6,746 bases of DNA. It comes from Anaerolineaceae bacterium. Its GTDB lineage: Bacteria > Chloroflexota > Anaerolineae > Anaerolineales > Anaerolineaceae. Positions 1 through 5,415 of the stretch are shown here, one piece after another. The notes beneath the pieces are model-generated. The model searched no databases, was not told where the DNA came from, and saw only the letters and a list, made by a program, of their open reading frames with translations. The stretch is taken from assembly GCA_011620505.1 (NCBI GenBank), contig WOZA01000039.1, positions 1 to 6,746 of the forward strand, in the 5' to 3' direction. Positions within the stretch are counted from its first letter, which is position 1. The number at the start of each line of letters is the position of its first letter. A program made the translations under genes and the position numbers.

Positions 1-44
1 AGCTGGAGCGGGTATATTTAGCCAACTACAATTTGAGGTTCGTT

Positions 45-884
45 ATGATCTATCATCTGACTACACTGCCTGAATGGCAAAATGCGCAAAAAGAAGGGGT
101 TTATATCCCAAGCGGTTTCGGGAAGGATGGCTTCATTCACTGTTCTGATCTTTACCAGATCAAATCCACTGCCAACCGGCTGTTTCGCGAGACGCCCCAA
201 CTGATCGTGCTGGAAATTGATCCCAACTTGTGCAACGCGGAACTCGTGTACGAAAACCTTGAGGGCGGCGAAATCCCCTACCCGCATCTTTATGGCCGTT
301 TACCGGTCAGCGCGGTCAAGACTGTTTTTGAACTCGGGCATGAACCCAATGGAGATGTGAGGTTGCCAGACGCACTCATCCCTCCCAAACCTGAGCTCTT
401 CACTGAGCTGCCCTATGGGCAACCAGGGCGTGTTTTCCGCTCGCCCACCCCGGGCAGCAAGTACTTTGATCCGGAAGACCGGGTTTTGGAGCTCTATAAA
501 GAAGCACATATTGACGTGGTGGTCGTGCTAAACTCGATCGAGGAGCATCTTCGCTACACTGAGCGGGAATTACTGCCGCTTTACGAGCAAGCGGGCATCC
601 AGGTGATCTATGACCCTGTACCTGATTTTACTGCTCCCCCGCACGGCACCTGGGATGAATCACTCCAGAAAGTTGAAACTCTGGTCGGGCAGGGTAAGAA
701 TGTCGCCATCCACTGCCATGCCGGCGTCGGCCGTACAGGGATATTCGCGGCCTGCCTGGCGCAGGACCTGCTTGGACTTTCACCTGAGTCCGCGATTGAA
801 TGGGTGCGGCGTTTTATCCCCTTCGCTGTTGAAACACAATTCCAACAGCAGTTCGTCTTTGGGTACCGCCAGCATAAGAATTAA
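45..884 (+). CDS. DUF952 domain fused to a cysteine-dependent protein tyrosine/dual-specificity phosphatase
   Basis: A 279-residue two-domain protein, probably cytoplasmic because no signal peptide or membrane segment is seen. Residues 1-105 match the DUF952 pattern: it opens MIYHLTT, then has GVYIPSGFGKDGFIHCSD (18-35) and PYPHLYG (78-84). Residues about 117-277 are a Cys-based phosphatase. They carry a PxPDF general-acid loop (D194), the CX5R phosphate loop HCHAGVGRTG (C224 nucleophile, R230) and a C-terminal ETxxQ-type Q loop (263-268). The catalytic set is complete, so activity on phosphotyrosine or another phosphoester is likely; the substrate is unknown. The ATG at 45 is preferred over the in-frame TTG at 33. 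It gives the canonical DUF952 start and has GAGG at 35-38 with a 6-nt spacer. A possible -10 (TATATT, 13-18) lies upstream, but its -35 is outside the window. As I recall, DUF952 is grouped with the ADP-ribosyltransferase fold; this was not checked. The gene converges with the lipoprotein gene. Confidence 0.9.
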   Translation: MIYHLTTLPEWQNAQKEGVYIPSGFGKDGFIHCSDLYQIKSTANRLFRETPQLIVLEIDPNLCNAELVYENLEGGEIPYPHLYGRLPVSAVKTVFELGHEPNGDVRLPDALIPPKPELFTELPYGQPGRVFRSPTPGSKYFDPEDRVLELYKEAHIDVVVVLNSIEEHLRYTERELLPLYEQAGIQVIYDPVPDFTAPPHGTWDESLQKVETLVGQGKNVAIHCHAGVGRTGIFAACLAQDLLGLSPESAIEWVRRFIPFAVETQFQQQFVFGYRQHKN

Positions 885-887
885 AGC

Positions 888-919
888 AAATCACCCTGGT
901 TTCTGCCAGGGTGATTTTT
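888..919 (+). terminator. Strong intrinsic terminator between convergent genes
   Basis: A perfect 12-bp stem, AAATCACCCTGG (888-899) with CCAGGGTGATTT (906-917), has a 6-nt loop TTTCTG and a run of five T on the plus strand (915-919). It starts 3 nt after the stop of the phosphatase gene and ends 11 nt before the stop of the minus-strand lipoprotein gene. The A-rich left flank gives a short U run on the minus strand, so it may serve both genes, more weakly for the minus strand. Confidence 0.9.
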
Positions 920-930
920 GCTGCAGTGAA

Positions 931-1860
931 CTATTCGATGGACAAGGTGAGTGTGATCTCGGTTGGCGTAGCTGCTCCTGAGAACACATTGATGAGGTAA
1001 TCACCAGCTTCAGGGAGCGGACTCTCAAAACTAGTCACCTCACCCATCCCGGAAAGCAGAACGGTGCCATTAACGTGGTAGATTGTGAGTTTGAAGTTCT
1101 GTGTTGGTGTTACAGTCACTTGAAGCGTCTGCCCCTTGTTACCCCAGGCGATAAAGTTGTGCACTTTGCCAGCAGGAATGGTCGCCTTGACGGTCATGCT
1201 GGAGGTGTTGGGAGCGAACGATAGACGCTCCGGGATGCCAAGGTAGAGCGAGTAGTCCGTGTCATATTGGCCAGCCTTGATGTCGATGTACCAATCGCCA
1301 TTTTCTGAGATGTAATCCCGATACCAAGTCCAACGCTGGTCAAAATCGACCAGTTTTTTGCCGCTGGGGCTCGTTATGGCGATATATGCCGCGCTGGCAC
1401 TGTTAAGAGAGATATCCATAAGTTGATTTTTATTACCCCAGAAAACATAGCGCCTGGTGGTATTGGCAGACATTTGACCTTCAGCGACGATATTGGTGGT
1501 CCCAGGGGCAAAACTCAGCCGGATAGCCTGACCGGGAGCAGTGGTCGGCAGCGTGGTTGACGTTGGGGGAATAGGGGTGACGACTACGGTCGGCACGCTG
1601 GTCGCCGTGGATGGGATGGAGGTGGCGGTAGGTGGAATGTTCGTAGCGGTTGCTGGAACACTGGTTTCCGTGTTTGTGGGCTGACCAGCAGTTGCTGTGG
1701 AAGTCTGCTGAGCTTGTAATTCAACTGCGGCTTTGGTTAGGGTAGCCTGAGCAAAGAGAGCAACCTGGGTTGCTGAGTCTGAAGGCGAGGCTGTCGGCGA
1801 CGGATAGCTGCAGGCCGCCAGCATGCCTAACAATACTATAGCAAATACTATTTTTTTCAT
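931..1860 (-). CDS. Secreted lipoprotein with PTAT-rich linker and two tandem PPC-like beta domains
   Basis: A 309-residue predicted lipoprotein. The signal peptide MKKIVFAIVLLGML is followed by the lipobox LAAC with C17 as the lipidated cysteine, so the mature protein should be anchored on the outer face of the membrane. Residues 18-50 form a short helical-looking region. Residues about 52-108 are a Thr/Pro/Ala/Ser linker with 7-residue periodicity. Two homologous domains follow, 113-209 and 211-309. Both begin RLSFAP, have a central WGNK(N/G)Q segment and end in a GDWYIDI / GDYLINV strand followed by a final strand. This resembles bacterial pre-peptidase C-terminal (PPC) domains, which are often binding or stabilising modules. 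No catalytic residues are recognised and the ligand is unknown. The start is supported by GAGG four nt upstream (TCGAGGAAACATG on the minus strand). The linker type is common in Anaerolineae lipoproteins. It lies 100 bp downstream of the VanZ-family gene on the same strand, with its own candidate promoter. Confidence 0.85.
   Translation of the reverse strand: MKKIVFAIVLLGMLAACSYPSPTASPSDSATQVALFAQATLTKAAVELQAQQTSTATAGQPTNTETSVPATATNIPPTATSIPSTATSVPTVVVTPIPPTSTTLPTTAPGQAIRLSFAPGTTNIVAEGQMSANTTRRYVFWGNKNQLMDISLNSASAAYIAITSPSGKKLVDFDQRWTWYRDYISENGDWYIDIKAGQYDTDYSLYLGIPERLSFAPNTSSMTVKATIPAGKVHNFIAWGNKGQTLQVTVTPTQNFKLTIYHVNGTVLLSGMGEVTSFESPLPEAGDYLINVFSGAATPTEITLTLSIE
1576..1659 (-). repeat. Degenerate 21-bp tandem repeat encoding the (I/V)P-x-TAT-x linker
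   Basis: Inside the lipoprotein gene, residues 68-95 read as four 7-residue units: VPATATN, IPPTATS, IPSTATS, VPTVVVT. At the DNA level these are four diverged 21-bp units. They form a flexible, probably surface-exposed spacer between the lipid anchor and the beta domains. Such tracts vary in copy number easily. Confidence 0.7.
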
Positions 1861-1887
1861 GTTTCCTCGATTTCTATGCCATCACAC

Positions 1888-1912
1888 AAAAAATGGTCAT
1901 ATTCCATGACAT
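1888..1912 (-). terminator. Weak hairpin with U-tract in the lipoprotein leader
   Basis: On the minus strand ATGTCAT (1906-1912) pairs with ATGGTCAT (1893-1900) with one bulged base and a 5-nt loop, followed by six T (1893-1888). The stem is AT-rich, so it would terminate poorly. It could stop read-through from the upstream VanZ-family gene, or, because it lies downstream of the candidate ECF promoter, act on the lipoprotein's own leader. Low confidence. Confidence 0.25.
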
Positions 1913-1920
1913 TACAAATT

Positions 1921-1950
1921 TAATACGCTGAAAGGTGATGAAAAGTTCCC
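1921..1950 (-). promoter_or_regulatory. Candidate ECF-sigma promoter for the lipoprotein gene
   Basis: On the minus strand GGGAAC (1950-1945) is followed after 17 nt by CGTATTA (1927-1921). GGAAC at -35 with CGT at -10 and a 16-17 nt spacer is the typical layout of promoters read by extracytoplasmic-function sigma factors. The site begins only about 10 bp after the VanZ-family stop codon and would give a leader of roughly 55 nt before the lipoprotein ATG. No sigma or anti-sigma gene is in the window. Confidence 0.5.
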
Positions 1951-1960
1951 GGTTTCCGCA

Positions 1961-2638
1961 TTATTGTGGGATCTGGAGATAAGCAGTGTAGTCTCTCCAG
2001 TAAATCGCGGTAGCTGCCGCAACCACGAAGGCGCCGTAAAGCAGCACGAAGACCCAGCCCCGCGGTCTTTGTGCCCTGGCAATTTGCCCGAAGAGCTCTT
2101 TGAGGGGCTTGATTTGGTTGAGAAGCAGATAGGTGATGAAACCGAGCCATGCACCGGAGCAGTTCAGGATCAGGTCGTCCACATCGAAGACGCGAATGGC
2201 AAAGCTGAGCTGGACAATTTCGATGATCAGCGAGATCGCCAGCCCAATCACAACCGCCAGCCAGCCTTTGTGACGGTGGGGAGTGAGCACGGACACCAGG
2301 AAGCCGATCGGGACAAAAATCAGGACGTTGCCCAGGATGTTGATGGCTACGATGCGCCAGGTGTTGGTGTGATCGATGGCAATTGCCCGCTGCAGCATCA
2401 GCACTAATCCTTGCAGAGGCACCAGGTTGGGAGCCTCAGGGGTTCGATCGAGCGCCATGACAAAGGGTTCCAAAGTCCGTTGGATCAGGAACCAAAGAAA
2501 AAGAAAAAGGACTGCCAGCGTAAACTCGCGCAGCAGGCTACCGCGCTTGTGGATTGCAAAGCGGATCAGGCGGGCGATGATCCAGCCGAGGCCTGTCGCA
2601 AGGAACAAAAAGAAGATGTCGTAAGTCAAGACAATCAT
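1961..2638 (-). CDS. VanZ-family integral membrane protein
   Basis: A 225-residue membrane protein with about six hydrophobic segments (roughly 5-27, 36-54, 98-117, 125-145, 152-174, 194-213). The VanZ-like signature sits in the middle: NILGNVLIFVPIGFL (100-114), then SLIIEIVQL (136-144) and RVFDVDDLILNCSGAWLG (149-166). The family is named after VanZ of teicoplanin-resistance clusters, but most members are chromosomal proteins of unknown function. There is no glycopeptide-resistance cluster here, so a resistance role should not be assumed. The ATG start is backed by GGAG (2645-2648) with a 6-nt spacer. A -10-like TAAAAT (minus strand, 2662-2657) lies upstream, but I see no matching -35. The gene is divergent from the SixA-like gene, with 189 bp between the starts. 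Confidence 0.85.
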   Translation of the reverse strand: MIVLTYDIFFLFLATGLGWIIARLIRFAIHKRGSLLREFTLAVLFLFLWFLIQRTLEPFVMALDRTPEAPNLVPLQGLVLMLQRAIAIDHTNTWRIVAINILGNVLIFVPIGFLVSVLTPHRHKGWLAVVIGLAISLIIEIVQLSFAIRVFDVDDLILNCSGAWLGFITYLLLNQIKPLKELFGQIARAQRPRGWVFVLLYGAFVVAAATAIYWRDYTAYLQIPQ

Positions 2639-2754
2639 TGTGATCTCCGTGGTGGCATTTTATCCCATAACGGCAAAGTCGTTTTTGAAGTTCAGGTGGG
2701 TGCGGCAATTGCAGAGGGCAGAAATGTTTCCAACTGGGCAGTTTGGCAAAAATC

Positions 2755-2782
2755 TTAACAATTTAATTTCGATTCATATGTT
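2755..2782 (+). promoter_or_regulatory. Candidate housekeeping promoter for the SixA-like gene
   Basis: TTAACA (2755-2760, 5 of 6 to TTGACA) is followed after 16 nt by TATGTT (2777-2782, 4 of 6 to TATAAT) in an AT-rich patch. It lies about 45 nt before the start codon. The rest of the 189-bp divergent region (2639-2827) shows no clear structure. Confidence 0.4.
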
Positions 2783-2827
2783 ATTATTTTAACGTTCCAA
2801 AAATGCGGCTTTTATCGGGAGCAACAT

Positions 2828-3430
2828 ATGACCAAGACATTGTTAATATTACGGCATGCAAAATCCAGTTGGAAAAATGAAAAACTAAAGGATATCGATC
2901 GCCCGTTGAAGCACCGAGGGGAAGAATCTGCCAAGGTGATCGGCAAAGTGCTCATGATGGCAGAATTGGTGCCCCAGGTTATCCTCTCTTCTCCCGCGCA
3001 GAGAGCCAAGCAAACAGCTGAATTGGTTGCTGAGGAATCCAAGTTTAAAGGCGAACTGAAGTTTGTAGAATCTTACTACATGGGCGAACCTGAAGACTAC
3101 ATCGCAGCACTCAACGAACTTCCGGATGAGATCGAACGCGTGATGATTGTTGGTCACAACCCCGGGTTGGAAGCTCTCCTGCAGCTATTGGATGGCAAGG
3201 TGGATTCGCTGCCAACTGGCTCATTAGCCTATCTCGTACTGGATATCAAACACTGGGCTGAGCTCACCAAGGCCACGGCTGGCGAATTGATCAGTTTCTG
3301 GGAACCTGACGAAATTAAACTCGAAGAAATGGAGGAAAAAATGGCCAAGGATAAGGATATGGATAAGAAGGACAAGAAAGAGAAGAAAGACAAGAAAGAC
3401 AAGAAAGACAAGAAAAAGGATAAAAAGTAA
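2828..3430 (+). CDS. SixA-like histidine phosphatase with Lys/Asp-rich C-terminal tail
   Basis: A 200-residue protein of the histidine phosphatase (phosphoglycerate-mutase-like) superfamily, closest in pattern to SixA, which removes phosphate from phosphohistidine in phosphotransfer proteins. The catalytic RHAKSSW (R9, H10 as the phosphorylated nucleophile) is at the N-terminus. SSPAQRAKQTA supplies the second arginine (R59), and VGHNPGLE supplies the second catalytic histidine (H110). The fold ends near residue 160, about the length of E. coli SixA. After it come an acidic helix-like stretch (160-172) and a low-complexity tail (173-200) built almost only of Lys and Asp. The tail is partly encoded by 9-bp repeats and is not part of the family fold. 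The start is well supported by GGGAG (2817-2821) with a 6-nt spacer. No histidine kinase, HPt or receiver gene is nearby, so the partner is unknown; small-molecule or protein substrates are both possible. Confidence 0.9.
   Translation: MTKTLLILRHAKSSWKNEKLKDIDRPLKHRGEESAKVIGKVLMMAELVPQVILSSPAQRAKQTAELVAEESKFKGELKFVESYYMGEPEDYIAALNELPDEIERVMIVGHNPGLEALLQLLDGKVDSLPTGSLAYLVLDIKHWAELTKATAGELISFWEPDEIKLEEMEEKMAKDKDMDKKDKKEKKDKKDKKDKKKDKK
3371..3415 (+). repeat. Five tandem 9-bp units encoding (D/E)KK repeats
   Basis: Units of GACAAGAAA occur at 3371, 3389, 3398 and 3407, with one variant GAGAAGAAA at 3380. They encode DKK-EKK-DKK-DKK-DKK (residues 182-196) in the tail of the SixA-like protein. 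The near-identity of the units suggests recent growth by slippage, so copy number may differ between strains. Confidence 0.9.
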
Positions 3431-3733
3431 GACCTTTTCCGTTGTGAAAAATCTTTCTGCATAGCTTTTCACTGCAGCGCAGCCTCTGCATTAGTTTGAG
3501 TTGTGTTATTTTTTGATGATATCCTGGGCTGGCAGTGAACAATTTTGGAGAAGAGAATTGCCTTGTGGGAGTTCCTTTTCTTAAAATTTGTGTTGTACCG
3601 CCCTGGTCATGGAACCCGCTTTTTAGGACAACTTCATAGTAATTTCATGTCGCGGTATAATCGATATGTGTCAGACAATTAACAAAATGATTGGAGTAAT
3701 GCCTGCGCTTGCAGGATACAATGTGGAAAGACT
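3431..3733 (+). other. 303-bp intergenic region between SixA-like and glycosyltransferase genes
   Basis: No convincing protein gene was found. It holds a weak 7-bp inverted repeat, GTGAAAA (3444-3450) with TTTTCAC (3466-3472), but its loop is 15 nt and no T run follows, so it is not a good terminator. A T-rich run occurs near 3508-3515 without a clear stem before it. The right half holds the glycosyltransferase promoter (3633-3661), a small hairpin CCTGC/GCAGG (3702-3715) and a short overlapping ORF (3699-3755). Confidence 0.6.
3633..3661 (+). promoter_or_regulatory. Sigma-70-type promoter for the glycosyltransferase gene
   Basis: A perfect -10 TATAAT (3656-3661) is preceded at 17 nt by TTCATA (3633-3638, 4 of 6 to TTGACA). 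Transcription would begin near 3668 and give a leader of about 65 nt. This indicates that the glycosyltransferase is transcribed independently of the SixA-like gene. Confidence 0.6.
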
Positions 3734-3755
3734 ATGCAGAAGAAACGCTGCTTGA
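3699..3755 (+). other. Possible short upstream ORF overlapping the glycosyltransferase start
   Basis: An 18-codon ORF (MPALAGYNVERLCRRNAA) begins in the leader of the glycosyltransferase mRNA in another frame and overlaps its first 22 bases. Its GGAG (3693-3696) lies only 2 nt from the ATG, too close for good initiation, and its 5' end can form a small hairpin. It may be nothing, or a weak translational modulator. Confidence 0.2.
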
Positions 3756-4900
3756 TTGTTACCAGTGATTCCGGCTTTGGGCATCGCAGCGCGGCAAATT
3801 CGGTTTCGAAAGCGCTTGAAGTCTTATATCCGGGGCAAGTGGAGTGCCTGGTAACCAATCCGATTTTGGAAACGAGCACCCCTACGGTGATGAAGCCGAT
3901 CGAAAAAGGCTATGACCGCCGAGTGCGGATGACCCCGTGGTTTTATCGCTTCAGTTATGAAGTCAGCGACTCCCGCGTGGTAAGTGAAGTGGTGGAAGGA
4001 GCGCTGACACTCATCCTGCAAAAGATCATGGCGGAAACCATTCGTGATTTCAAGCCGGACGTTATCTTAAATACCAACGAACTTTTTAACACCCCGATTG
4101 GCAAAGTCCTCCTGGAAACTGACCCCAAAATCGCGTCTTATACCGTGGTGACAGACCTGGCAGATGTGCATTCGCTTTGGTTTTCTCCCGAGCCTGATCG
4201 GTTTTTCATCGCCAATGAGTGGGTCAAGGTGAAGGCGCTCGAGAGTGGTGTGCCCGAAGAGAAGCTGGTGATCTCCGGGATTCCGGTCAGCCCGGATTTC
4301 GCTTTCAACCAGGTGGAAAAGCAGGCCCTGCGCGGCTCACTTGGGCTCGACCCAAACCGTCTGACCTTGCTGTTTGTTGGAAGCAGCCGCGTGAGCAACT
4401 TGGAGGATTATCTCCAGGCACTTGAGAACTTCGGAACCCCGGTCCAGGCGGTGGTGATTGCCGGCGGAAATGACGCGCTCTACAAAGAACTTATTGGCAG
4501 ACACTACGATTTTCCATTGGAAGTTCGTAATTTTGAGAAGAATATCCCCCAGTGGATGATGGCATCAGATGTGTTGGTGACCAAGGCTGGTGGGCTGATC
4601 CTCTCGGAGGGGTTAGCAGCCCGTTTGCCAATCCTGCTGATCGACTACCTGCCAGGTCAGGAGGAGGGCAACGTGCGCTATCTGCTCAGTCACCAGGCAG
4701 GGGCTTTGGTGAAGAACGTGGGTGAATTCCGTGCTATCATGGCTTATTGGTTGGAAGGGGACGGCTTCAGGCTCAGCCAAATCTCGCGCGCATCGGCTGC
4801 GCTGGGGCACCCTGAAGCAGCGCTGACGGTCGCGAAAGCTTTATGGGATGCTGTGCTTCTGCAGCCGGAACCCAAATTGCTCGCACCAAAAGCTGGCTGA
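3734..4900 (+). CDS. MGDG-synthase/MurG-type glycosyltransferase (GT28-like)
   Basis: A 388-residue two-domain GT-B enzyme. The N-terminal domain (about 5-180) matches the monogalactosyldiacylglycerol-synthase type: VTSDSGFGHRSAANSVSKAL (9-28) is the glycine-rich acceptor/phosphate loop. VVTDLADVHSLWF (138-150) and the SGIPVSPDF segment (181-189) are also family hallmarks. The C-terminal nucleotide-sugar domain (about 205-370) has LLFVGSSR (212-219), VTKAGGLILSEGLAARLPI (282-300) and PGQEEGN (307-313), the usual donor-binding signatures. The family transfers a hexose from a UDP-sugar to diacylglycerol or a related lipid at the inner membrane face. Donor and acceptor here cannot be told from sequence. 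The length is normal. The ATG at 3734 is the only usable start, since no ATG, GTG or TTG lies in frame between the upstream stop and it. Its ribosome site is modest (GGAAAG, 3725-3730). Only 23 bp separate its stop from the convergent LuxR-type gene, without a clear terminator. Confidence 0.9.
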   Translation: MQKKRCLIVTSDSGFGHRSAANSVSKALEVLYPGQVECLVTNPILETSTPTVMKPIEKGYDRRVRMTPWFYRFSYEVSDSRVVSEVVEGALTLILQKIMAETIRDFKPDVILNTNELFNTPIGKVLLETDPKIASYTVVTDLADVHSLWFSPEPDRFFIANEWVKVKALESGVPEEKLVISGIPVSPDFAFNQVEKQALRGSLGLDPNRLTLLFVGSSRVSNLEDYLQALENFGTPVQAVVIAGGNDALYKELIGRHYDFPLEVRNFEKNIPQWMMASDVLVTKAGGLILSEGLAARLPILLIDYLPGQEEGNVRYLLSHQAGALVKNVGEFRAIMAYWLEGDGFRLSQISRASAALGHPEAALTVAKALWDAVLLQPEPKLLAPKAG

Positions 4901-4923
4901 TCCCCTCAATCCTTAATGAAAAA

Positions 4924-5352
4924 CTAATCGAATAACTCATCCAGGTCAGGTCTGACGAGGTCCAGAGCGGCAGCTTTTGCTAACAACTCGGGAAGGGTGC
5001 TGGATTTGAACTTGGCACGCAAGCTGTTGAAGTGGCGGTGGACCGAACGCGCCTGGATGTGGAGCTGATAGCCGATTTGCGCGGCATTTTTACCTGAACA
5101 CAGCCCTTGCAGGGTTTGAAATTCACGGGGAGTGAGTTTGATTTGGGGGTACTCATCTGCCATGGTGAGCGGCGTGACCACCACCAAGCGGTTAACCCGC
5201 ACAGCCTGCCAGGCCTGGGTGGGAGAGGGTTCGTAAGGCAGATAGCGTTCCCAGTCGCCGCGATTGATAGTCTGCACGACGACTTCCGGCCGCTCTGAGA
5301 CCTCGCGTACCTGTAATTCTCCTTCTTGATTAAAGACAAACATTTGTGTCAA
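4924..5352 (-). CDS. Small LuxR/GerE-type helix-turn-helix transcription regulator
   Basis: A 142-residue protein. Residues 72-134 form a LuxR-type DNA-binding domain: LTPREFQTLQGLCSGKNAAQ (73-92) starts the four-helix unit, and ARSVHRHFNSLRAKF (101-115) holds the recognition helix. The family pattern (LTpRE, G-x-x-x-x-x-IG/IA, T/S-V-x-x-H) is well kept. The first 70 residues are not a receiver, PAS or autoinducer-binding domain that I recognise, and are too short for a full receiver. The start is TTG at 5352, chosen because GGGTG (minus strand, 5362-5358) lies 5 nt before it. The ATG at 5343 would make a protein three residues shorter, but its spacer would be 14 nt. The gene lies downstream of the MFS gene on the same strand and has its own promoter covered by a large inverted repeat, which suggests autoregulation or control by another repressor. 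Its target may be the MFS gene, but this is only inference from position. Confidence 0.85.
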   Translation of the reverse strand: MTQMFVFNQEGELQVREVSERPEVVVQTINRGDWERYLPYEPSPTQAWQAVRVNRLVVVTPLTMADEYPQIKLTPREFQTLQGLCSGKNAAQIGYQLHIQARSVHRHFNSLRAKFKSSTLPELLAKAAALDLVRPDLDELFD

Positions 5353-5358
5353 TTGAGC

Positions 5359-5398
5359 ACCCGTGAAAATAGAATATATGTTCTATTTTATCACGGGT
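5359..5398 (-). promoter_or_regulatory. Large inverted repeat, probable operator of the LuxR-type gene
   Basis: ACCCGTG plus AAAATAGAA (5359-5374) is mirrored by TTCTATTTT (5381-5389) and CACGGGT (5392-5398). There are 16 paired bases, a 2-nt AT bulge on one side and a 6-nt centre TATATG. It covers the -10 region and the expected transcription start of the LuxR-type gene, where repressor sites often lie. Confidence 0.65.
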
Positions 5399-5415
5399 TA
5401 TTCAGGCGTTGTCAA
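5385..5415 (-). promoter_or_regulatory. Promoter of the LuxR-type gene
   Basis: On the minus strand a perfect -35 TTGACA (5415-5410) is followed by GATAAA after 17 nt (5392-5387) or TAAAAT after 19 nt (5390-5385). The transcript would start near 5378, inside the inverted repeat, leaving a leader of about 25 nt. The gene therefore need not depend on read-through from the MFS gene. Confidence 0.55.

Noticed and set aside
4..15. TGGAGCGGGTAT occurs both at 4-15 and near 6622-6633, as if flanking the window
   Set aside because: A shared 12-mer is about what is expected by chance in 6.7 kb, and the second copy lies within the MFS coding sequence, so it is not treated as a direct repeat of a mobile element.
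610..981. Plus-strand frame overlapping the end of the phosphatase gene and running through the terminator
   Set aside because: It crosses a strong intrinsic terminator, lies in the wrong frame of a confidently assigned gene, and matches no family.
1961..2638. Calling the VanZ-family gene a teicoplanin-resistance determinant
   Set aside because: There is no vanHAX or vanRS context, and VanZ-like proteins are widespread with unknown function.
1964..2758. Long plus-strand frames opposite the VanZ-family gene
   Set aside because: Shadows of a clearly coding minus-strand gene with family motifs; their translations have no recognisable domain.
3444..3472. GTGAAAA/TTTTCAC inverted repeat as terminator of the SixA-like gene
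   Set aside because: Only 7 AT-rich base pairs with a 15-nt loop and no following T run.
3224..3542. Several long minus-strand reading frames rich in Leu, Phe and Ser opposite the end of the SixA-like gene
   Set aside because: They are the complement of the Lys/Asp-coding repeat (AAG/AAA read as CTT/TTT), have no ribosome site, and the plus-strand phosphatase is unambiguous.
3545..3682. A plus-strand frame of about 45 codons with a TTG start before the glycosyltransferase
   Set aside because: No properly spaced ribosome site is seen, no family is recognised, and it runs through the -35/-10 promoter, so it is more likely chance.
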